Shown in pieces: positions 23,094-35,775 of a stretch of 64,000 bases of DNA; position 1 is the first letter of the stretch; the number at the start of each line of letters is the position of its first letter. Source of the DNA: Spisula solida (Eukaryota; Mollusca; Bivalvia; Venerida; Mactridae); the NCBI GenBank assembly GCA_947247005.1, contig OX365952.1, positions 44,992,722 through 45,056,721 on the forward strand. Direction: 5' to 3'. The notes beneath the pieces were generated by a model. It was not told the DNA's origin. It worked only from the letters and a program-made list of their open reading frames with translations, and did not search any database. The position numbers were made by a program, and so were the translations under genes.

Positions 23094-23732
23094 TGCCACC
23101 TGTAGGGTATCTGTAGAGCACTCCACATCAGCATGTAGGGTATCTGTAGAGCACTCCACATCAGCATGTAGGTTATCTGTAGAGTACTCCACACCAGCAT
23201 GTATGATGTCTGTAGAGCACTCCACATCAGCATGTAGGATATCTGTAGAGCACTCCACATCAGCATGTAGGATATCTGTAGAGCACTCCACATCAGACTG
23301 TAGGATATCTGTAGAGCACTCCACACCAGCATGTATGATGTCTGTAGAGCACTCCACATCAGCATGTAGGATATCTGTAGAGCACTCCACATCAGACTTG
23401 GGTATCTGTAGAGCACTCCACATCAGACTGTAGGATATCTGTAGAGCACTCCACATCAGACTGTAGGATATATGTAGAGCACTCCACATCAGCATGTAGG
23501 GTATCTGTAGAGCACTCCACATCAGACAGGGGTATCTGTAGAGCACTCCACATCAGACTGTAGGATATCTGTAGAGCACTCCACATTAGCATGTAGGATA
23601 TCTGTAGAGCACTCCACACCAGCATGAATGATGTCTGTAGAGCACTCCACATCAGCATGTAGGATATCTGTAGAGCACTCCACATCAGACAAGGGTATCT
23701 GTAGAGCACTCCACATCAGACAAGGGTATCTG
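23094..23732. repeat. Minisatellite, 33 bp unit, ~19 copies
   Basis: The unit is TCTGTAGAGCACTCCACATC plus AGCATGTAGGATA, 33 bp. Because 33 is divisible by three, open frames run through it on both strands (for example 23088-23546 on the - strand, an 11-residue WSALQISYMLM repeat). Some copies are shortened (CAGACAAGGG or CAGACTTGGG junctions), which shifts the frames. No start context, splice sites or non-repeat coding sequence support a gene. Confidence 0.95.
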
Positions 23733-24089
23733 CTGAGTATCAAAGCTCTGTGCTTTATGATTTTGAACCCAAATATTTTAACTTTTCACATTTTCCAGTT
23801 AGCACTTGAACATACTGTTTTCTAGCCTTCTTGACAAACGTATGCAACAGATTGATTAAATCAATGATATATCATTAAGAAGACGACCAAAGAATGATTT
23901 GCCCTTGAAGATTGGTCAAAATCTATTCCATTGATAAGGAGGAGTTAATGTTTAAAGAATGTGTAGATGAGCGACATACGCTAGACATCGGACAATGCTA
24001 CATGTAGAGCTACAGTGACATGTGTCTGCAATATCCAATAACTCTTATAGTGTGTGATAAAATGTGTGTGATAATCAGGTTTATATATA

Positions 24090-25798
24090 CAGTAGAACTT
24101 CGATGCCTCGAACTACCTTCGGACCGGGAAAATAGTTCGAGGCATCTAGGGTGTTCGAGGCATCTATGGTATTCAAATATAAGTTCGAACTTATGTCGGC
24201 ATGGAAATCCGTGTGTGTATTGCATAATTACTTCACTTGCATAATGCATGTGACAAAAAAAAACTGTATCATTTTTTAACATTATAATGATAAAACATAA
24301 TATATATAGACAAAGTTGACCTGAAATCTTATTTATCCTCGGCAAGCTCTTCAAATGTTTACAAGTCTTACTACGGTAACTTGTTATACAGCGCATTTAT
24401 ATAAAGCAGCGAGTCACAAATTATTATCATGTTCAATGTCAAGTTCGACTACCAATAAATAAATGGTACTGAAACAAACACTTTTGACATATGAGAACTT
24501 TAAAAAATGATTATTTCATTGTGATATTATATGTTGCTTCTGAATTTTATTAACAAAAATTAATTAAATTATAATTTCATTGTTGGCCTTCGTTAGCTAT
24601 TAAATGGATCCATAAGTGTTTAAATTTCTCAATAAAAGCTCCTCAAGTCGCATGTGTCGCCTGACGAAATGCACATTTGTCATGGAAAACTATCCAGTAT
24701 AGGGCTACATATCAGACTCACAAGAGTTCTCTAGTCATCTGAACTAAAAACGACAAAGCGATGCTCTGGACAAAAAAATGTCCTGATAAAATCAATCTGA
24801 AGGGAATCATTCAAACACTATACAAGATAGTGTTATGATTCTTGCGCACTGCACTTCATGTCACAGCAAAGAAACATGCATTCCTATTTTTGAGTCATTA
24901 ATAGTTATGGTAACAAAGTTATGCCACGGACAAGAAATGCTTATAAAATCAATTAAAGGGAAAAAATTGAAAAATGGCACAAGGTAGAGTTACGGTTCTT
25001 CGGTACTGCACTTGGACTTTTGGTAAGAAACATGCATACCAAGTTTCAAGTCATTCAACCTCATGGTGACAAAGTTATGCTCCGGACAAGAAATGCTCAA
25101 ATTAAATCAATCTAAGGGAAATAATTAAAAAACGATGCAAGGCAGAGTTATGGTTCTTGCGCACTGCATTTCGGCTTATTGCAAGAAACATACATACAAA
25201 ATCTTGAGTCATTTGAACGTAAGGTGACAAAGTTATGCTCCGGACAAGAAATGCTCTAATAAAATCAATCAAAGGGAAATAATTCAAAAACTATGACAGG
25301 TAGAGTTATGGTTCTTGCGCACTGCACTCCGGCTTATTGCAAGAAACATGCATACCAATTCTTGAGTCATTTGAACGTAAGGTGACAAAGTTATGCTCCG
25401 GACAAGCAATTTGTGACGCCGCCACCGCCGCCGCCGCCACCGCCGCCAAAGTAACACCTATATGTCGCCTTTTCAGGCGACACAAAAACTCTTTATACAA
25501 TGCAAACAATTAGGTATACATCTATACAGGTAATTATCACAACTTGTTAATACACCTGTCGCCGACTACCCGCGGTCAAACAATGGAGTTCAACACTTAA
25601 TGAAAGGTGCGAAAACTTGCATTGTTCGACCCATCTACAGGTAAATCATAGCGAGGGACCATCCAATCAGTTCGAGTGTTCGACCTAGATATTGTTCGAG
25701 TGATCTATTGTTTCACTATATGAATAAAGAAGAGATTTGCCGGGACCGAACAACCAGTTCGAGGCATCTAGGGTGTTCGAGGCATCGAAGTTCTACTG
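24090..25798. mobile_element. TA-flanked DNA transposon derivative (CAGTAGAACTTCGATGCCTC)
   Basis: The left end CAGTAGAACTTCGATGCCTC pairs with GAGGCATCGAAGTTCTACTG at the right. TA dinucleotides flank both ends (24088-24089, 25799-25800), as in the Tc1/mariner/pogo group. Internal copies of TTCGAGGCATCTAGGGTGTT lie near both ends. No transposase is present. It contains a nested element at 24640-25490. Confidence 0.85.
24640..25490. mobile_element. Nested non-autonomous element with ~178-bp tandem units
   Basis: It begins near TCGCATGTGTCGCCTGACGA and ends near GTCGCCTTTTCAGGCGACAC. Inside are about four degenerate units containing GTGACAAAGTTATGCTCCGG, ACAAGAAATGCT and GGTTCTTGCGCACTGCAC, then a CCGCCGCCACC-type microsatellite (25418-25447). 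The layout (short terminal motifs, central tandem units, terminal microsatellite) matches the Pearl-like elements at 51, 58 and 60 kb, but the sequence differs. Confidence 0.75.
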
Positions 25799-25800
25799 TA

Positions 25801-26111
25801 CTAGTATCTAACACTGTATTGTCACGAACACAGGCCAAATCGCCCAGTGGAATACGAGACAGATTGCATTTTCCGTATCATACATGTCTTGTTTTCTGAA
25901 TCCGTATTATGCATGTCTAATGTATTATATACAAAACATATGCCAACGTCATTGACATCGAAGCGTAAACGTTGACCTTTTTATGAATGGACATTGCGTT
26001 ATATGCTGAAAATATCCAGACGTTCATAACCTCAATGTATACACATTAAATGCATTTTAGCTTAATTCACTTTCGTAGGAATGTAATTAAAGGAATATTA
26101 CAGCAGTTGTA
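25801..26111. other. Intergenic, no gene recognised
   Basis: Nothing beyond AT-rich unique-looking sequence. Confidence 0.4.
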
Positions 26112-26232
26112 TTGATCCGTTAAGCCGTATTTCCTCTCGTTGTTTGCGCCATACTGCATCTTGCTCGATCTAGCAGTCTAGCGAGATATGGCATTACACA
26201 AGCAACTCGAGGTAATACGGCCCAACGGATCA
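26112..26232. mobile_element. Short MITE, inverted TTGATCCGTTAAGCCGTATT
   Basis: TTGATCCGTTAAGCCGTATT at the left pairs with AATACGGCCCAACGGATCA at the right. It is followed by three ACACACTGCAGT-type direct repeats at 26233-26305. Confidence 0.75.
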
Positions 26233-26953
26233 CCACACTGCAGTGAACACACTGCAGTGATATTCCCTTTTTATGAGCATGGATCAACACACTGCAGTCA
26301 CTGTGGTATTCTGTATTTATGAGCATTTTGTGGTCAGGTGAGCTGTTAAAATATGAAACAACAAATATTAGTAAATCATTACATTATTTTATTGATGTCA
26401 GCTACAATATTCAGCATCATAATACAGGCATCTTTATTATCATTAATGTTATCAACATTAATATTGTCAAACTCTAAACAAGGCAGGGTATTCTCATAAT
26501 GGCATGGAACATATACAAATTGTACATCACAAATTGACTCACAGGTTACACGTACACTATGTAGCTCATTCGCGCCATTTCCAGGCTGATCATCGAGAAA
26601 ATATACTGAAAGCGAGATGAAAAAATATTGTCCAATGCAAATGTTTTATCAGTTATAAAAATATACAACAACTACCAACTATGGGTTGGTCAACTAGCAA
26701 CATATCATCGGCCTCACAGGCAAACACCGTCACTTCAAAATCACTACTTTTCAGGAGAGGCAAAAAACAAAATGTCATTTCTGCAAAAAACATTTTGGAA
26801 ATGCATGTTTTGCCACGAGAAAAAATCGTGACTAGATTATATTGTTTTCTTCAACATATTCGTCACAAACGATATTGTAATGTCACAAACGATATTGTAA
26901 TGTCACTAATGATATTGTAATGTCACTAACATGTTGTTTAATGGGACATTATA

Positions 26954-27368
26954 CACTGCCCACCAAAAATAAGTATACAGATGTTATTTGCCCACTTCTT
27001 TGCCTGTAATAATACTATTTGCAGAACAGTGAAGCAACAATATATTCGAAGAAAAGGAATATTTTTGTTTATTAAATGGAAAGGCCATACATTAATTGGT
27101 ACCCTAGTTGCAAAATCTAAAGTTTCTTTGTCCCTCTTGAATGGTAACTTTGTAACAAAAAGATGGAAATTTCAGCCTTTTTGATCTCATGGTTATTTTA
27201 GTTCCGAAGATCCTCATCTTTATTTCTATATCTATTTTGACTCATTGAGTACCTGTAGTTTTTGAAACTAGTATAATTGTGACCGTCCGATAAACAGATA
27301 TCGAATAATTTAGCAAAGTTTAATTTTGCAACAATTATTTACTGTATACTTATTTTTGGTGGGCACTG
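26954..27368. mobile_element. TA-flanked MITE (CACTGCCCACCAAAAATAAG)
   Basis: The left end CACTGCCCACCAAAAATAAG continues TATACAG and pairs with the right end CTGTATACTTATTTTTGGTG. TA flanks both ends (26952-26953, 27369-27370). 415 bp, no transposase; Tc1/mariner-type by the TA target. Confidence 0.9.
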
Positions 27369-27370
27369 TA

Positions 27371-29982
27371 TATAAGTTTGTCTGACCACTAATCAGTTTT
27401 GTTTTGTTACAGTTTTGCTAGAGAAAACAGTATTTATATGTTAAGTAGATGTAGTCATTTCCCTGTGAGGAATTTATTCACCAAAAATATTAAACTATGT
27501 TACGGCGTTTTCTCACTTGATCAAAACTTATTCTTCCTATTGACTCACAGATACGGCATTTTGACAAAAGATGCGGGACGGTTTGAAATGTAGATTGCGA
27601 GAATTTTTTTTATGAAAATGAAGTGATGTCATTTGCCCGTGAGACCGACAATATCATACTCATGAACTACTAGGGAGACATCTCATATACAACTTCCCCA
27701 GTGATGCAAAGCATGTAGATAACAGAATACATATATACACACCTTACATTCGTTATAATTATCTTCTTTCTCTTTATATGCATGCTTTTCAAAAAATAAC
27801 AAGAGATGTTTGTAAAACACATATGCCCCCATTGCAGCCCAATAGTCAGAAATGGTAAAGGTCACAAAGACCATGACCTTTGATCTACTGACCTCAAGAT
27901 CAATAGGGGTCATCTACTGTTGACCAACCTTCATGTAAAGTTTGAGGATCCTAGGGCAAAGCATTCTGGAGTTATTGGAGTTAACGGAAACAGATTTGCA
28001 CGAGTGCAAAGCAATATACCCCCTCATTAAAGTTCCCTCATTTAAGAAGGGGGGGGGGGGGGCATAAAAATGTCCAAACTACAGGTTTCTGTTTCAGATG
28101 TGCATATGAGCTAATATCAAATTTGGGCAGTTTTTAATGGGTCAATTTGTAAATAATACAATGTCATAATTTTTATCACAAACACCAATAATATTATTTG
28201 CTGATATATCTGAATGAGCATAAGATCGTTTCTAACCCTTAAAAGGTGTTTGCTTGTATATAAATTGCTTACAGAAGACATGGTGGTGTCCTTGCTGTAA
28301 CGAAAATAAAACTGTGTAAAATTAGAACTATCTTTTAAAAAATATTATACAAAACTTCATACTGTATCTTAGTAGTTCTTAACTTCCAATATAGGTTTTT
28401 AATTGTTTGTGATTTTAAAATATGTGTTATATCACTTTAAGATATATGGTCATTCATTTATGTACATGTAACAAGTTATGTCCTTGCAATAACAAAAATG
28501 AACAAACACTGTTAAACATGTCGTCAGATTTGCACATAAAATCTACAATTTAATATTGAAGTATATGCAAAGGTTTTATGACGGGATAATCAAACGAGTA
28601 ATATTTAACAGGTAATCGTTTAGAAACCTCATACAGAACCAATATGCTTTTGCAGAAACACTTTTACTTCATGCTGATTACATTATTGAGCGTTATTTTA
28701 AGGACTGTTACTGCAAGGACGTATTTGGTTTCTCTTCTATAAATATCATAAAATCCTACAACCATTCATCTGTTTTCAATCAAAATTATAAATATACCAA
28801 TATTTGACATCGTTAGGTAATATCTATTTAATAATAATGGTATTGGGTTATTGCGTAATGTGTGTAACATTAAGGACACAAATTGAAAATACTATTTTAC
28901 TTGCATTGATGAAACTTCACATTTTGTTCATAACAATTACAACTGCTCTTTAACGATTTTATCCTTCATTTAAATGTAAATACTTAATCATTGTCGACTA
29001 TTTTCCCGCATTTTATCATAAGTGTTTAAGGTTGTACATGTTGAATTATTACACTGTAACAGCAAGGACATCTATGTGAGAGACAAAGTTCAAAGCCTCA
29101 ACAAACACATGTTAATGTTGTAAACAGACTATTGTATTCAAATTTGGAAACATCGGATGCTGAAATTAAGCTTACATGCTTAAAAAGAATAATACTTATG
29201 TTGTAAAGTATTCAAAAAGGGCTTTTCATGATGTTTTAGGGACAAAAGACACGTAACAGCAAGGACAAATTGGGTACATCAGATGCTGTAAAGAGCTAAA
29301 TATGCAATCTATGTCTGGTTTTTTGCGTCGAATTACTAGATTTTAATGTCATTATCAATTATTAGTACTAAATTTCTGTATTAAAGAGCTGAAAACAAAT
29401 CAAAATTTAAAAAGACAGAAAATCTGCTCAAATTTGATATTGGCTCATATATGTCATTTTGATGTCTTCCAGTTTTATAAACACATTAATGAGAAATGAG
29501 ACAGATTTTCAAGACACACAAAATTAATGCGAAGTTTGTCGCAGACATACATTTATATTGGTTTAAAATCTGTAGTTTTATGGGCATAAATGTACAATAG
29601 GATAATGCAATGCAATGAATATTGTCTTGTATAAACAATTAAAGCCAGCCCTACTTAGAGGAATAACATTCTGTTGTAAAATAATTTTTTCGTCGGAGTT
29701 AAATTTTTCATCGATTTTGTGTTTGAGATTGACAATCAAATCTAATCCCCTTTAAAAATATCAACCTTTCAATTACAGAACAAGTGTTTCCCTTCCTTTA
29801 TTTTGTAAACCATGAACTTTCGACCTAAAGAAATTTCATTATAGCAAAAATCCATGAAATGAAATGCCCACAAAAATAAGTGATTGTACAGTATATGAGA
29901 TGAACAGTATACTGGGGATACATATCATAGATAGATAGTCACTACAACCATACAACATCAACTATATTCCATATTTACATCA
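27371..29982. other. Intergenic; one dispersed repeat and a G-run
   Basis: 27790-28045 is a copy of a dispersed repeat (CCCAATAGTCAGAAATGGTA, GACCTCAAGATCAATAGGGG, GATCCTAGGGCAAAGC) that also occurs at 63215-63510. A run of 14 G lies at 28049-28062. From 28063 to 29982 the sequence is AT-rich with no gene recognised; the words GCAAGGAC and GTAACAGCAAGGAC recur around 28710-29260. Confidence 0.55.
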
Positions 29983-30300
29983 GGGGTGCTATTCAATATT
30001 GATCATATTTGACTTAAGGATAAGGACAACCAATCAGGTAACACCATATTAAACTCTTGGTCAGTAACATGCGATATGATTGGTTATCCTTATTCTCCTT
30101 AAGGATAAGGACAACCAATCAGGTAACACCATATTAAACTCTTGGTCAGTAACATGCGATATGATTGGTTATCCTTATTCTCCTTAAGGATAAGGACAAC
30201 CAATCAGGTAACACCATATTAAACTCTTGGTCAGTAACATGCGATATGATTGGTTATCCTTATTCTCCAATTAAGTAAGATCATTATTGAATACCACCCC
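29983..30300. mobile_element. Hairpin MITE with a triplicated 85-bp palindromic core
   Basis: The termini are GGGGTGCTATTCAATATTGA and TCATTATTGAATACCACCCC. Between them is an 85-bp unit, itself a hairpin (AAGGATAAGGACAACCAATC pairing with GATTGGTTATCCTTATTCTC), present three times in tandem with almost no differences. The single-core form of the family is at 15941-16090. Confidence 0.9.
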
Positions 30301-31021
30301 AGGTGAAGAATTTAATACTAATGAACACATAAGGCTTAATTATGTTTATGAATTTTCAATTATGATTATGACTTAACATGGAACAGTATGGAACTAACCA
30401 TGAATCAAGACACTTGTTGTTTTAAAATAATTTCCACAATGAAAGCCTTCAATGCTTACCTAATTATATCAGTTTCGCCAACACTCAGTGTGGACAACAA
30501 GAAAAATTCTGTAATTACGTCACAGGCAATATGGTATTACCACTTTCTTAGCCAACAAGTTACAAAATTGCACTGATCAAAACTGCGATAGCATGCAATC
30601 TTCAACAGGGTGCAACAAAATGGAAGTCTAAATTATTACCGGTAATAACTTCATTTAGTTATTTTTAAATCACATTTTTTATCACAAGTTTAATACAGAA
30701 TGTATAATCATAAAATAATAAAGATATCCTACAATATATACATTTCAACCTCTCCAGAGTCCCCCCTCTCTTTAGAAACATGTTTCATATTTTCGGTTGT
30801 AAGAATTTACTATCAATGTCCCCTAGTTAAAGCAATCACATCTCCATAACAACCCAACTATGTGGCTCCTAGAGAAAGGTGACAGGAAGCCGTGTATATA
30901 CATACCAAGATGCACTATAACACGTATCTCACTGACTTCATGATTTATAGTAGGGATGTTGGAAGATACACATCACAGTATGGTGCGCACCAAGGTACGG
31001 TATAAATCACTGTACAGAATG
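30301..31021. other. Intergenic, no gene recognised
   Basis: The 62-codon open frame at 30388-30576 has no recognisable motif. The first divergent words of the next array (CATCACAGTATGGTGCGCAC) appear near 30970. Confidence 0.4.
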
Positions 31022-32640
31022 TATCTCACACATGTCGCTGTCTGCATCATGGTACAGTACTCATCACGGTACAGCACATGTCACTGTCTGCATCATGGTA
31101 CAGTACTCATCATGGTACAGCACATGTCACAGTCTACATCATGGTACAGTACTCATCATGGTACAGCATGTCATAGTCTACATCATGGTACAGTACTCAT
31201 CATGGTACAGCACATGTCACTGTCTACATCATGGTACAGTACTCATCACGGTATAGCACATGTCACTGTCTGCATCATGGTACAGTACTCATCATGGTAC
31301 AGCACATGTCACTGTCTGCATCATGGTACAGTACTCATCATGGTACAGCATGTCACAGTCTACATCATGGTACAGTACTCATCATGGTACAGCATGTCAT
31401 AGTCTACATCATGGTACAGTACTCATCATGGTACAGCACATGTCACTGTCTACATCATGGTACAGTACTCATCACGGTATAGCACATGTCACTGTCTGCA
31501 TCATGGTACAGTACTCATCATGGTACAGCACATGTCACTGTCTGCATCATGGTACAGTACTCATCACGGTACAGCACATGTCACTGTCTACATCATGGTA
31601 CAGTACTCATCACGGTATAGCACATGTCACTGTCTGCATCATGGTACAGTACTCATCACGGTATAGCACATGTCACTGTCTGCATCATGGTACAGTACTC
31701 ATCACGGTATAGCACATGTCACTGTCTGCATCATGGTACAGTACTCATCACAGTACAGCACATGTCACTGTCTGCATCATGGTACAGTACTCATCATGGT
31801 ACAGCACATGTCACAGTCTGCATCATGGTACAGTACTCATCACGGTACAGCACATGTCACTGTCTGCATCATGGTACAGTACTCATCATGGTGCAGTACT
31901 CATCACGGTACAGCACATGTCACTGTCTGCATCATGGTACAGTACTCATCATGGTGCAGTACTCATCACGGTACAGCACATGTCACTGTCTACATCATGG
32001 TACAGTACTCATCATGGTACAGTACTCATCACGGTACAGCACATGTCACTGTCTGCATCATGGTACAGTACTCATCATGGTACAGTACTCATCACGGTAC
32101 AGCACATGTCACTGTCTACATCATGGTACAGTACTCATCACGGTACAGCACATGTCACTGTCTGCATCATGGTACAGTACTCATCATGGTGCAGTACTCA
32201 TCACGGTACAGCACATGTCACTGTCTGCATCATGGTACAGTACTCATCATGGTGCAGTACTCATCACGGTACAGCACATGTCACTGTCTACATCATGGTA
32301 CAGTACTCATCATGGTACAGTACTCATCACGGTACAGCACATGTCACTGTCTGCATCATGGTACAGTACTCATCATGGTACAGTACTCATCACGGTACAG
32401 CACATGTCACTGTCTACATCATGGTACAGTACTCATCACGGTACAGCACATGTCACTGTCTGCATCATGGTACAGTACTCATCATGGTGCAGTACTCATC
32501 ACGGTACAGCACATGTCACTGTCTGCATCATGGTACAGTACTCATCATGGTACAGTACTCATCACGGTACAGCACATGTCACTGTCTGCATCATGGTACA
32601 GTACTCATCATGGTACAGTACTCATCACGGTACAGAACCT
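31022..32640. repeat. Minisatellite, 46 bp unit with 20-bp insert variants
   Basis: The unit is CATCATGGTACAGTACTCAT plus CACGGTACAGCACATGTCAC plus TGTCTG (46 bp). From about 31880 many units gain an extra TACAGTACTCATCATGGTGC-like 20-bp step, giving 66-bp units. No stop codon occurs in the unit on the + strand, so several overlapping open frames of up to 384 codons appear (31624-32778); these are repeat artefacts. Confidence 0.95.
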
Positions 32641-33372
32641 GTCATAGAGAAGTATAACTATAAGCCACTGGATTTCAAATTTTACAGATACAATCAAAAC
32701 ACGTCTATATTTGATGTATTGTCTGTGCGAGACATGGATGCAATAATGACTGCAAGTTATACCATCAACTTCCTATGACATTCAAAGCAACTGACACTAA
32801 AAGTAAACTGAATGTTACATTAAATGTTATTCGTATACTTTTAGAGTTTTATGCACGACTTGTTCAGTTCTGATTTCCTTGTTTTCTGGTTGTTACAGCC
32901 ACCATAAGTAACATGAATGTACCGTGACTCATGTACAACATTACACAGAATATTGAGAACCGCACTTTAATATACATGCACCTGTAAAGCCAGGTCTCCA
33001 TCATATATAGCACGGAGAATGTGACATGATCCTGACCTTTATGCATGAATACAATTTACAAGGTTCTTGCGTATACTAATATATAAATGTCCCCGAGCAA
33101 TCGTGCAATATCGGTCCTTCATATTTGTGTTGGTATTACACCTAGAGTGTCTTTGTGACACTGCTTGTTTATGAGAAAATGCAACCGGGATTATAAATAG
33201 ACAATATATCAGCTGTTAAATTATGTAAATACAAGGTCGAGAATCGTGTCAAATTCTCCGCACTATAACAACAACCGATATACTAACAAACTCATATACC
33301 TCAATTCCGTAAGGACAAATGCTTTACCTAACTCTTTGTATCAAATATCAGTATAATGACATGTTCAGTATA
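32641..33372. other. Intergenic, no gene recognised
   Basis: Unique-looking AT-rich sequence. The tail of the repeat open frame (32640-32778) shows no domain. Confidence 0.45.
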
Positions 33373-33546
33373 CAGTCAGAACTCGATACAACGATGCTGT
33401 TCGTTTCCAAGAAAAATGATGTTGTAACGAATATGTCAGTATACTGAATTGAAACAAAGAGCGTTTTAATACTTTTGTCCCCAAATATGATGTCAGTATA
33501 ATGAATTTGTCAATATATCGGGTGTCGTTATATCGAGTTCTGACTG
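33373..33546. mobile_element. TA-flanked MITE, pogo/Tigger-like ends
   Basis: CAGTCAGAACTCGATACAAC at the left pairs with GTTATATCGAGTTCTGACTG at the right, with TA on both sides (33371-33372, 33547-33548). 174 bp, no coding capacity. The pogo/Tigger likeness rests on the CAGT..AACTCGATA end and is tentative. Confidence 0.85.
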
Positions 33547-33865
33547 TAACAACATTTTGCTTGAATACAACCTGCGTCATTCTATCGAGACCCGTCTATA
33601 CATGGCATACTGTTACAGTCTTACATTCAAAAGTACATAGTAAAAGTTTTAATCATAATATATTAGCACACAGTAATCAGCACATGGTGTATACAAAACA
33701 ATCATTAAACAAAAGCTGAGTAAATATTGATAACATTACAACAGTATATAAAACACCCCAATCCTCAACAAAATTTAGCCATCATCTTAACAACTTCATC
33801 AAAATGTGTATCTTAAAAGCACAGTAGTAATACAGAGATACCGCTTCTTAGTTCTGTTGGAGGTT

Positions 33866-34172
33866 ATGTCATACATGCCATATCTCCTGCATCATGCGTG
33901 AGTCTCACGCATTTGAGACTCTACTCCCGCATGATCGGAGGCCAATTTATCAAATTTTTGTTTACATTTTGAAAATGATCACAAATACTAGTTTAAGTTG
34001 CTTCATGAAGCATGCATGGTATTGTCATCAAAGTAAGATAACTGCATATAAACTTCTATAATTTAAGTTTTTAAGTTCGGCAAGGAAAATCTCCTGCATT
34101 TAAATGAAATCTCCTGCATTTCCATCAGCAATCTCACGCAAAGGGGTCTGAGAAACATGGCATGTATGTTAT
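33866..34172. repeat. Dispersed repeat with inverted ends (CATACATGCCATATCTCC)
   Basis: CATACATGCCATATCTCCTG near 33872 and ACATGGCATGTATGTTATGT near 34154 are inverted partners. The inside has several AATCTCCTGCATTT / CTCACGCA words. Non-coding; type unclear. Confidence 0.6.
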
Positions 34173-35085
34173 GTACTGCTTTTATAATGCTAAGACGGAA
34201 ATGAAAACAGACATAACACTTAGATGGAATTCAGGATGCATTACACCTCCGTTCCGTCCCGACTTATGACGGTTTTCAGTTCCGTCAACCAATATGAAAA
34301 CAGTGCAAAACCTTTAATGAAACTGAGAAGAAGTTTACCTGAATTACCAAATACAAACAAAATATAAGCACTAATAACGAACCTTGGCATAAAAGCTTCA
34401 CATTTATTGTTACGTACATTACATTACTTTTACTATGGTTTATCCAGTACCCCGGGGTTATAGATACACTTCTGTAAACCAAGAAATTATTTCATACAAA
34501 TTAGTTTTGCGGAATTCGCGAGTGGTAGAATTTTGCAAAATTAAGTCGCTGCAAAAGCGCTTAAAACATTAATATGGACATAGCAGGAAATTTAAAAACA
34601 TGAAAATTTGTAATCATTAGTATTCACTTAAGTAAATTGGTTTACAGTTTTAAGTCAAATATGCACTCTCAAAGATTGGCCTTTGTGATGATAAAAGGAA
34701 CATAACTCCTCAAATAAACAAAATCAAAACTCTACCCGGTTTTAATCTTTCTGAAGTATAATATTATTATGTATAGGAATCCATGACATTGTATTCTTTC
34801 CAGAGCTATTGATTAAAAAGTTAACATGTTTTGTGCACAGAATGTCAGTACATTCTTCTAACTTTGGGGATAAAATAATGAGACATTTTTTTATAGAAAT
34901 GGTAAATAATCAAATAGCATTCACAATACTGTTTTATAACTGACTGTGAGATAGTATATGATTATCTAGAGACAGTCCGACATAGCACCACAGGATAGAT
35001 GCTGGCAGTACAGTAACCATAGCATAACCTACCACAGGGCAGTTACATATCTCTTACAAATACCTTATTCTAGATGGATAATATG
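34173..35085. other. Intergenic, no gene recognised
   Basis: AT-rich sequence. The 65-codon open frame on the - strand at 34285-34482 has no motif. Confidence 0.45.
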
Positions 35086-35346
35086 TAGAGATGGGAACGA
35101 ATTCCAAAATTAGTATTCGAATATTCGAAATGCCTATTTGAATATATTCGAATATCCAATATTCGTTCCAAATCTTATTTGTTTTCTTCCATAATTTCCA
35201 AAACTGAAAACATTTTTTATTTCCCTATTCTTCATAAAACCAACTTGTTGGATAATAAAATTAAAATATTAAAAAATGAACTTTGGGTTTGAATATTCGT
35301 CCGGTTTCCAAATATTCGAATATTCTGATAATCGGTCCCATCTCTA
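35086..35346. mobile_element. hAT-type MITE with perfect 8-bp target duplication
   Basis: The left end TAGAGATGGGAACGAATTCC pairs with the right end TCGGTCCCATCTCTA. The 8-bp sequence ATAATATG is duplicated exactly at 35078-35085 and 35347-35354, as expected for hAT transposition. The inside is rich in ATTCGAATATTCG palindromes. 261 bp, non-coding. Confidence 0.93.
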
Positions 35347-35775
35347 ATAATATGTTATTCAACTTGAATGGTTAGTATAACTGATTTCAATAAAAAAATT
35401 GATGCTAAATGATAGAACCACATGTCTATGTCAAATGTGACAATGTGTATATAATGTAACAATGTGTCCCAGAAGCAACAATTTGTCCAAGATGTGACAA
35501 TGTGGCCATGATATCATGTGTCCAAGATGTAACAATTAGTCCCAGATGTAACAGAATGCCCATGATGTAAGAACTATGGTAGTAATCTGATGACATATAC
35601 ATGGAGAAGACTAACCATGAAATGCTATATTGAACATAGTCACAGTCATTTCTACACATTTATCATTGCAAGTGATGGATTCATTCAAGATTGTCAAATA
35701 TAAAACAGGGACATGAGATAACAGTCAATCTAAACCACTCCATCTCGCTCCCAACTTCATTTAACCTCCATTAAT

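Noticed and set aside
23088..23546. 152-residue repeat protein on the - strand
   Set aside because: A 33-bp repeat keeps frames open on both strands at once; there is no independent support for coding.
2183..32640. Relationship between the two 46-bp arrays (2.2-7.2 kb and 31.0-32.6 kb)
   Set aside because: Same unit length but no sequence similarity; treated as coincidence.
31624..32778. 384-residue repeat protein
   Set aside because: Stop-free 46/66-bp repeat; several overlapping frames are equally open, and the short non-repeat tail has no motif.
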